Part shown: positions 55,960 to 64,000 of the stretch, one piece after another
How the letters are laid out: each line of letters opens with the position of its first letter
How positions within the stretch are numbered: the first letter of the stretch is position 1
NCBI GenBank assembly: GCA_012932295.1
Contig: JAAONU010000019.1
Span: 28,524,913-28,588,912 of the forward strand
Direction: 5' to 3'
Length of the DNA: 64,000 nt
From: Cyclina sinensis
Taxonomy: Eukaryota > Mollusca > Bivalvia > Venerida > Veneridae
Notes under the pieces: generated by a model
Databases searched by the model: none
What the model saw: only the letters and a program-made list of their open reading frames with translations
Told to the model about the DNA's origin: nothing
Made by a program: the position numbers and the translations under genes

Positions 55960-56932
55960 TATCAAAGAAGCAGCATCAAAATGGATAACGACCTAAAGGC
56001 GGAGTAGCGAGCTTACATTTTGCGTGGAACTTTGAAAAACCCCTGTGGAAACAAAAAAGATATTAGAAATGCCACAGAGCGGAATATGCGCTTCCCGGGC
56101 ACTCGTTTATCGGTGGCACGGATGGTTTGTGGTATGTGTTGGTGGCGGGAGACCGACGATCATCAACGATTCACTGACTTCCGAAGTCGTAACCGCCCTA
56201 GGAAATGATGCTCGCCTGTGGGATATTGCAGACGAGTTTGACATCGGCGTCGCTACAGCACAAAAGATACTAACTGAAAAATTAAACATGGAACGTTTAT
56301 GTGCATGCTGGTCTCCCAGACTACTCATGAAAAGCGACCAACAACGGAGAGTTGCAACATCTGACTTTTTTGAAGCGATGGAAAGCCGGTGGTGAAAGGT
56401 TCTTGAATAGAATCATTACTTGCCATGAAACCTGGTTCTACTATTACGATCCAAAAACTAAGCATCAATCAAGTTTTTGGACTGTTAGGGGAACATCTCC
56501 CCCAAAGAAGGCGAGGGTCTGAAAGTCAACCGGAAAGCACATGTGTATCATGTTCATGGACCGAAGCGGCATCCTCCTGACACACTTCGTTTCCGACGGG
56601 CAAACGGTGAATTCTGCATATTACTCAAAGGTAAGTGAACATTTTATTTTGTTATGCGTTAATAAAGATATTTAAAAAATACAAATCATAATTATTTCCC
56701 GCCACATCTCGTAAAATTTATTTCATGAAATAATAATTCCGTCGCACTATTGTTTCAGGCGAGGTTGTGTATATCCGACGGGTTCTGACGCTGATTTAGA
56801 AAGACGAGCGTTTTGGTATTTTGCATGTATAAAGAAATAAAGTAAATGTAATCAGTGATTTAATATTTAATTTGTAAGTGCTCATGTTTTTATACTATAA
56901 ACTTTGTCTCAATAATTTCTGAACACCCCTCG
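55960..56932 (+). mobile_element. 5'-truncated mariner element
   Basis: Contains the pseudogene above. The right end TTTCTGAACACCCCTCG (56916-56932) read inward is CGAGGGGTGTTCAGAAA, a typical mariner terminal repeat, flanked by TA at 56933. No matching left terminal repeat is found between block S and the transposase, so the left end was lost. Confidence 0.75.
56002..56635 (+). pseudogene. Mariner transposase pseudogene
   Basis: The N-terminal region (GRPTIINDS...TALGND...DIADEFDIGVATAQKIL, MERLCACWSPRLL) matches the helix-turn-helix and linker of mariner transposases, including the WVPR-like WSPR. After a frameshift in a T run near 56372 the catalytic part continues FLNRIITCHETWFYYYDPKT, then a TGA at 56519, then FMDRSGILLTHFVSDGQTVN and AYYSK. 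The first catalytic Asp (normally GDETW) is His, the second Asp (FMDR) is kept, and the third is missing because the frame ends at GTAAGTGA. An in-frame TAG follows the likely start at 55981. Confidence 0.88.
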
Positions 56933-56934
56933 TA

Positions 56935-57339
56935 CACATGCACACTGCATAAAGGCATACAGTCCATGCCAGAACGACCAAAGCACTTATAACAGACAAA
57001 ACTTCACAAAATAATTGGTACAAATCTGAGCATATAAGTTTAACAAATTACGCAAGAACGCTTGAGATTCAAGAAACGTAACATAAAGTATACTGTATAA
57101 TGTCCACGTAATAAGACGTGTAATGTTACAACTACAAATAAGCACAAAACGTTAAAATGCAAAAAAAAGAAATTAATGTCAGAAGGATCCATGTAATTTG
57201 TACACTAAAACTGTTCAATAGAAAATGCATGGGTTCGATTAAATAACCTTAGTTACAATATGAACGAAAGCATTTCACTACAGTTAAATGCTATTTCATA
57301 ATTTTTGAAAGCGGAGTCCTGCGAATCGCGTCCCATCTA
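56935..57339. other. No feature seen
   Basis: AT-rich sequence between the mariner end and block Q copy 2. Confidence 0.4.
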
Positions 57340-58149
57340 TCAATTTTCGATAATCATTTCATTTATTTTATTTTATTTTTAGTTTGGTAGCAGAAGTAGT
57401 AGTAGCAGTAGTAGCAGCCGCAGAGTCAATGATCGAGGCAATGTTGTTGTGGTATTGAGGAAAAGATTGCCCCTGAATATTTAGTATATATGTTTTTCTG
57501 TAATGGCCTTAAAATTGATAGAAATGATACAACAATTTTCCAGAAGAGAGACACTAATTAATAGTTGGGAGATGAAGAACTTCGATATATCATTGCGCGA
57601 CGAAAAATAATAATAATAGATACATCACGGAAGGGGACGCAGGGGATAGGCGAACCTTACTGATGCATCATAGTTATGCTACAGACTGAAACAAAATTTT
57701 ATACAAAAAATAATCTCCACAATGCATACAAATATTTTTTGCGTTATAAAACAACCCACTTTCTGTTAAAATGTTTGGATAAAGTTTCAGAGGATAAATT
57801 GTGATTTTGCATATTATTACCGGTAATTGTAAAGCCGTATTCACATTTCTCTGTATATTCTTCCTGGTTTACAATATCTCCCGTCAGATCTTCGCCATTT
57901 CAGATTTTATTCTTAGCAGGTGTCTTGTTTCTAATTCAATAGTGTATTCTTAAGTTGAAATACTCAAGTTTCAGCAAAAGCAGCAAAAGTTTCACACTAT
58001 ATTATGAAAAGTATAAAAAGGATTAAATTATTCATTATGTATACATGTAGTTTGATTCAGCAATGTTTTGAGATGGCCCCAACCTAAATGCAAGCTGTTT
58101 TATCGGGTAGGTCTCGCCACGAGGTCACAGAAAGCATGCACACCTAGTT

Positions 58150-58470
58150 TTTCTGGGTTTTTAGTGGGAGCAGAGACACATTATTGTCCTTATACACGAT
58201 GGACGATAATGCGCGTCCATACAGGGCCGTGGGGGGGGGGGGTCCAGCACTATCTGCAGAAGGAGAGTATTGAGCGCCTTGACTGGCAAGCTCGATCACC
58301 TGACATAAATACAATTGAGCACCTGTGGAATGAGCTGTAGGTACGGATATCAGCTTGCCAGATGCAACATAGAAGCATGCAGGAGCTTGAGGCCATGTTG
58401 GTTCAAGAATGTGAAAATTTGGAAAACAAGTTGCGTTTCCAAAAATCTTGGATATAGGGGGTCTTCCTCT
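58150..58470 (+). pseudogene. Tc1-family transposase C-terminal fragment
   Basis: Reads MDDNARPYRA, a G run, VQHYLQKESIERLDWQARSP then DINTIEHLWNEL. This is the catalytic D-NARPH block and the SPDLNPIEH-W-(D/N)-L block of Tc1 transposases, with the second Asp and the Glu in place. The poly-G run at 58231-58241 breaks the frame and a TAG follows NEL. Only the C-terminal third is present. Confidence 0.85.
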
Positions 58471-58640
58471 TTTCTGACACATAACTAATGCAAAATTAGT
58501 AAAAACATTAAATTTGTCCTTCAGTCAAAGTGATTAAACATGTAATTGACATTTAAAATCATTTGTACGATGGTAATCAAATCATTGCCGAAAATATTCA
58601 CTCTAAGACATTTGATGCTTAGCAAAAGTTGAGTAGTATA

Positions 58641-59749
58641 CAGTATAACCTGCCCTAACGGTCACCTTATATCGGCGTTCACCTGGTGTCAACGGTCATT
58701 TCGTGACGCTCTCGTCGAAAATCCTTCTAAATAACACGTTCATTAAACGGTCACTTTACGTCTGCGGCCAGCGGACACACTAATTGCATCCAATTTGCCA
58801 AAAATCGACCCAATTTAGCGGTCACGTATCGTCTGCTCAAGGTGTGAATATATTTTGACAACCTCTAAGGCAAACACGTGACACCACACAGTGCGTGTTA
58901 TTTCGGCGACTATTTGTAACGCATTATAATGTGTTTCAATTTTAACTATTTTAATTACAAAAATGACAATAGACCCTCACAGTAAACGGTCGATTTAACC
59001 TTTGATCTGATCAGGTGGTGAGAAGTTTGTTTTATAATTTCAAAAGGTATTGATTTCAGCGGTCAACAGAAATTAAGATCAATATAAGCACCTAAGAAAC
59101 ATGCTTTTTAATTGAACTTTAATTTAAATGTGTCACTGTGTAAAAGAAAACGAAGCTAAGTAATACTATGCTTTATTCTATATCTCGGCTCGATAGACGA
59201 GTACCTTCTTGTACGAATCATCCCGATTACGCGGAAGGGAAATAACTCTTGGGAAATAACCATGTAATGAATCAATTTTCGCGATTCGCCTTGAATTCAA
59301 ATCAATATTAATTTCTGTCTTTTAAGAATGTTTTGTTACTTTCAAAGATAAAATGTAAACTTAGAACAAAGAAATTTTCAAATATGCCGTTATTGAGTCA
59401 GCACTTAAGAAACAAATGTTTTTACTTTCTTGGAGAAAAGCTGAGACCGCTCGTGTCGCGATTAGAAAGTCAGTGATAATATTGATAACATCTAAAAGAA
59501 TTTAAATGATTGCAAGATACTAAATGTATTGTATTTTGAACTTGAATTATCATATTAAAACGGTAATAAAGATAAATTTGTATACAACAATACAATACAA
59601 CAATTGATAAAGTGTTATAATTCTGTGTTAAATGTAACCACTAGTACTAAAGAAAGCCAACCAACATTATCCCCTAAATAGGCGGTCACCTTGCTTAAGC
59701 AGCCAAAATTGCCATTTCCCTTGGCTGGCTGCTTAAGTTAGTTGGACTG
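58641..59749. mobile_element. Pogo/Tigger-like MITE, 1.1 kb
   Basis: Begins CAGTATAACCTG and ends ...TTAGTTGGACTG (inward CAGTCCAACTAA), flanked by TA on both sides (58639-58640, 59750-59751). CAGT(A/C)(T/C)AAC ends and a TA target fit the pogo/Tigger branch of Tc1/mariner. The inside has repeated AACGGTCA motifs and no transposase. Confidence 0.75.
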
Positions 59750-60050
59750 TATTTGTACTTTTTCTAAATTGAAAACTTGGCTTTCCTCCTGACATTATTA
59801 CTTTATGCTAGTTTTATCTCATTTTCATATTTTTTCTTTATGACATTGGAAATAGTGTGGCTCTAAACGCAAATATTTAAATTATGTTTTTGTTAGATGC
59901 CCTGTTTTTCTATACAATGGACCACAAGCAATGAATTTTCTCCGACCTAGACCTAGGCAGTTTTACTACACTAGCGGAGGATTAGAGTGTGGCATAGAGT
60001 GTTATATCATTATAGCACTTCGAAGTTGTGAAACTCGAGTTCAGCCATAC

Positions 60051-60450
60051 ATAAAATTCACACTTAACAAGTTTGATACTTGTTTCGAATAAATCAAGAC
60101 TAAATTTCTTCCGAAAACAAGGATTTGTCTGTCTTACCTAATGACCTAAGATATCTGTTTGTACGTCTTTAAAAGGTTCTGCACAGTATCATTTGGTCGC
60201 TTTACTAACTAATTATTTTTTTCAGATTATCCAAGCAAACGTTTTTGAAATATTAACGTCAATACATCTACATGTAAACAAGTTTGCATATCTTGACTGA
60301 CATTTGGGTGAATTTTATTTTAATATTTGTGTTAAAATATGTTTTAATTGCATTTCACTGTATCCAATTTTCTTATACTAGATAAAAAATAGCACTTACC
60401 TCTAAAAATGTTTAAATGTATGTATGTATGTATAAGATATATCGCTTTTA
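60051..60450. repeat. Block R copy 2
   Basis: Matches 11530-11960. The join with block Q (CGAGTTCAGCCATACATAAA + ATTCACACTTAACAAG) is a single degenerate unit of the 9.5-11.5 kb satellite. Confidence 0.65.
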
Positions 60451-60840
60451 TATAATATTCCGACCTTTGACAGATTGTAATGGGCCAGCAACTTCTTCCG
60501 TAATTAAGTCTTGTGAAACCTGCGCGCGTTTAATTTGTAGTAAATATGAAAAGGTAAAGGGCAGGTTACTGAACAGAGAAGATAAACAAGTATTAGTGAC
60601 AAGGAAGTCTGAACAATGACTCTACCTTGGTTCATTTTTGAATTATCTCCATTACCTTTATGTTGAAATCATATCTTAAAAGCAATTGAAGGAATTGATA
60701 TGATACTATTACATGGGTACAGTGACAAAGAACAGTCTTCATACATTTTAACTTTCGCTTCTGACAGTACTCTCTGTGCTTTGATTTTCAATAAAAGGCT
60801 CAGGCATGTATGAAGTGTATAGATTTTTTTTCTGTTTGAG

Positions 60841-60951
60841 ATCGAACATTTATTTCACTCGAGAGCATCAGATTTTTTACATTTTTACTCGTGGCTACGC
60901 CACTCGTGAAAACATTTAATCTGATGCTCACTCGTGAAATAAATGTTCGAT
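60841..60951. mobile_element. Palindromic MITE-like element, intact
   Basis: The outer arms ATCGAACATTTATTTCAC and GTGAAATAAATGTTCGAT are perfect complements. The inner arms GCATCAGATT/AATCTGATGC are too, around CTCGTGGCTACGCCACTCG. Whole length 111 bp; no coding. Confidence 0.85.
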
Positions 60952-62565
60952 CTGACATAGAAAAAATATCCTTTATCAAATACATCACTTACAATGTATT
61001 GTTGCATATGATGGGACGTAATCAGTCAAAGATAACTTTGCAATAAATAATCTAAAAATATTATTATTCAGATGTATATATGTAAAGGAGAAGTATTTCA
61101 ATATACGCTTGAATGAAGGAAATGAAGCCGAGGACCTATAATGTTTGGCGATGATTATAAAATGTGTAACATTTTATCAGGCTGCTTCCTGAGTGTTTTA
61201 GGACTGCCGATGTGGCTACATTTCTATGGGAACACTTAACCATATTGAATGTATTTCCTGAAATTGATCAAATGTTGTTGTCTTAAAAAAAACTGATTAA
61301 GGATGAAGCAGATAACATCAGAGCGACAGGTCGAAACCAACAGCAAAAAAAACCAGAATATACTCGGATGTTTAACATGCAGTTATTTTTAACTAAACAG
61401 CAAATATATAATAAAACATTTGTTATATGAAACGATCTTACATAAAGGTATAGGCTATATATAGAAATGCAAACAGTCTTGTGAAAATTGAGGAACAGTA
61501 CTGAAGTAGTTATGATACTGAGGAGTCTGGCATTCCTTCTTCGAATGTTACATGTGTATCTGTACATCTGAAATTACTCACCTTTTATTGACATGTTTTA
61601 TACTCAAGCTTTATTTTGAAGTTGACGATAACACCTTTCTGAGAACAGAGTTATTGTATTCTCCAGCGTTGTTTTTCTCAGTGTTACGCGTCTGCTATAA
61701 ATAATTGATATTTAAAGATGACTAAATAATAGGTAAAAGAAAAATTATAAGCTGCGTGCAGTGTTTGGCTATCGAAAAACTTATATGCATTTCTTGACAC
61801 TGTTAAAGCTAGGTGTATCATTAAGATCTTTTTATCGTATCAGTCAACTGTTACCGACATTATTTCTACGTTAAACAGTGCGAGAAGAAAGAATAACGAT
61901 CACTGACAAGCTGAATGGAAAATTTGCACTATCATTATTACACCAGATTGCATACTTGCGCAATGTTTGACTGTTTTCGGCAAACTACGTCTGGTAAATA
62001 AAATTCGAAACTACAACTGGTCGGAAATAATTGCTAGTTATGTCCCTTCGCTTTGATAACGCCATTTATCATGTACTGTGCGCTGTCTCCAGATACTTCA
62101 GTTTCAATGGCTTGCTGGCCATTATAATGATTTTACTATACTACAAGAAATTCATACATCTATACAGTCATTATTTACATGAACACATCAGCCCTTCAAT
62201 TAAAAGAAATCATTGCCAATGAGATATTCGCCAATGAAATGAAAATGTACACGCTTGTCATTTCCTAGGGATTTGTAGAAAGGGCGTCAGGGAGTTTTGA
62301 CGAAATACTGTTGAGAATGGCATGCAGGTCAATCAATGTGCAGAATCATGGTAGAGATCATTGCATTTTTCTGGGCATATCCCAGTGGTTAGTGCACCCA
62401 TCGGACACGTGTATATACCAAATGTTGAAAGTGCAGTACTACTACTTGACTGCCCGATGAGCTCAGTTCACAGATCGCCTAACTTACAAGAAGGGACTCG
62501 TAGGTTTGAGTCATGTATCGGGTCTTAACATATTTCTCCTCAAGTCAAAAACTTCAGATGTTTAG

Positions 62566-62650
62566 ACTGTCAGACTACACAATTGGTAGAATTCCTGATT
62601 TGCAAGCAAGAGGTCACAGGTTCGAGTTCTGCTTCAGGTCTGAACGATTT
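62566..62650 (+). mobile_element. tRNA-like sequence, duplicate of 52443-52530
   Basis: Same tRNA-like order as in copy 1, with a B box GGTTCGAGTTC. Confidence 0.45.
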
Positions 62651-63478
62651 TTCTCCTATCAAATGTGTAAGGTTCGTGATTTGACCAATACTTTTAAGGA
62701 GCATGTAAACTTTTGTCCTGCAAGAAGAGGGGCACCTTGTTTTCATGTGTTATCCTCCTTTTAAAAAGGACTATTAGTGTGGCAGCGTTGTGATTTTATC
62801 CCACTTATAAAAGTTCTATGAATATTCATACTTCTGTCATGAAAAACGAAAACTGGTTCTTATTTTACAGAATGGAGTTACGCACGAAGTTACGTCATCA
62901 TTGTAAATCGCCGTAGTTATGGGAGGATCGGTTCTTTCCTCTTAAGAAGAAAGCGAGATTTTTTTTCGGACGAAACTATTTTGTCTTATTTGCGCACAAA
63001 TAGTTTTTTAAAAAAATAATTACTTACTACTTATACAATCTATTTGATGTCATGCCAACATCAAATTATTCTCAGAGTGCCTGTGATCGGTACAGAAAAT
63101 AGTAAATCAGTCAAATTAAATTGTACGATGCTTGTTCGGAAATTATTAAGTACATTTTGAACAGGCTATACGAGGCCGTTTACCCAGCCAAGAGTCTGTA
63201 GAACGAATTTATAATACCGCAGATTAGTTTAAAAACAGAACCTGGTCTACTTTATACATAGAATTTGAGCATTTTCTTTAATGTTTGTACTACCCTAATG
63301 TGCCTCCCTCACATCTTTCTTTCGTTTTCTTCCGTGACATTTTGGGCAGAAACCGAAATTGTTTTTGTTCACAAATAATTTGTTTTTGATTTTGACAGAT
63401 ATTTCAGTATCTTATCGTCAGTGTTTCTAAAAACAATTTTATACATATTGCTATCTTTCGTTAAAAATTCGACGTAAT

Positions 63479-64000
63479 CAAATTGAAACGATCTCTTTGA
63501 CAAATTTCAAGGTTATTTGTACTGAAAATGTTACCTCTAGAGTGTTAACAAGGTTTTTCCATATTTGGGCTCTATCACCTAGTTTTTTAACCTAGATGTC
63601 CCATATTCGAACTTGAGCTAGAAATTTTCAAAACAGTCTCTCTGACAAATGATTGGACTGAAAAGGTAGCTTCTAGAGTGTTAACAAGGTTTTTCGATTT
63701 TAGGCTCTGTGACCTAGTTTTTGACTCCAGATAACCCATATCCAAACTTTAGCTACAAAACATCAAAACAACCTTTCTGACAAATTTCCAGGACATTTGG
63801 ACTGAAAATGTAATCTCTAGAGCATTAAGAAGGTTTTTCTACTTTCGAGCTCTTTGACCTACTTTTTGACCCCAGAAAACCTATATTCATCATTGAGCTA
63901 GAAATCATTGATAGAACCTTTCTGACAAATTTCCAGGTTATTTGGACTGAAAATGCTACCTTTAGAATGTTAAAAAGGTTTTTCCATATTTGGACTCTGT
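63479..64000. repeat. ~147-bp tandem array, cut by the window end
   Basis: At least three and a half units with the same markers as 53750-55330 (CTGACAAATTTCCAGG, GACCTAGTTTTTGAC). 63771-64000 is closer to 54426-54655 than to its own neighbours, so the array was copied with the segmental duplication and then lost units. Confidence 0.85.

Larger units (their letters stand above)
57340..60050. repeat. Block Q copy 2, with two insertions
   Basis: Homologous to 8430-9320. Insertions absent from the 8-9 kb copy: a Tc1-like fragment region (about 57970-58638) and a pogo-like MITE (58641-59749). After them the match resumes at AAATTGAAAACTTGGCTTTC. Confidence 0.65.
60594..63478. repeat. Segmental duplication, copy 2
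   Basis: Partner of 50534-53357. It keeps the complete palindrome at 60841-60951 and has an extra ~60 bp at about 61823-61893. After 63478 it passes directly into the ~147-bp array, where copy 1 has the rest of block S. Confidence 0.93.

Noticed and set aside
1..64000. Endogenous virus, LTR or LINE retrotransposon proteins
   Set aside because: I found no reverse transcriptase, integrase, protease, capsid or envelope motif on either strand; only DNA-transposon transposase fragments and SINEs are present.

Overview
This is AT-rich eukaryotic nuclear DNA. The only intact genes I can support have introns, and most of the window is repeats: tRNA-derived SINEs, inverted-repeat MITEs, mariner/Tc1 remains, satellites and segmental duplications. 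The SINE tail made of AAACCC/AATAAAC-type steps, the palindromic element centred on CTCGTGG...CCACTCG, and the GGCCATGATGGCCCTCTTG-ended element with internal ~147-bp arrays are all of a kind I associate with bivalve molluscs. I therefore infer a bivalve, with no species call. Many listed open frames are chance frames in repeats.

Genes. Two paralogous minus-strand genes encode four-transmembrane proteins of the PMP22/EMP/claudin superfamily. Gene A spans 1666-3981 (157 or 156 aa) and gene B spans 39528-46017 (164 aa). Each has three coding exons, both introns in phase 1, and a conserved splice acceptor 7 bp upstream of the ATG that implies a non-coding 5' exon. They are a same-strand duplicate pair that diverged mainly by insertions. 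Gene A has ~765 bp of extra DNA, including a palindromic MITE, downstream of its stop. Gene B has ~3.9 kb extra in intron 1, a GC splice donor, and a 39-bp minisatellite downstream whose sense strand carries AATAAA in nearly every copy.

Layout. 4.1-6.1 kb: a SINE and a 1.23-kb non-autonomous DNA transposon. 7.2-12.0 kb: an older copy of blocks seen again at 57.3-61.4 kb, interrupted by a ~2-kb satellite (9.5-11.5 kb) that seems to have grown from a single local copy. 13-20.5 kb: sparse, with simple repeats, a decayed mariner-like fragment, a SINE and an AT-rich repeat block. 20.6-27.1 kb: a 2.55-kb tandem duplication plus flanks holding at least eight related exon-like modules, most of them symmetric phase 1-1, one inverted and several broken. 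I do not recognise the family. 28.8-36.0 kb: a ~410-bp satellite built round a 26-bp palindrome, interrupted by a 401-bp MITE with a 7-bp target duplication and by a 2-kb composite repeat. 36.0-36.8 kb: mirror-image AT-rich arrays. 44-64 kb: nested duplications, including a 2.8-kb pair at 50.5 and 60.6 kb, a three-copy block with an unknown coding fragment, a mariner pseudogene, a Tc1-like fragment and a pogo-like MITE.

Apart from the gene pair there is no operon-like or pathway logic. The most unusual material is the exon-like module array, the satellite grown from a local seed, and the polyadenylation-signal minisatellite. All coordinates and translations were worked out by eye. Copy counts, identities and junctions should be read as approximate.
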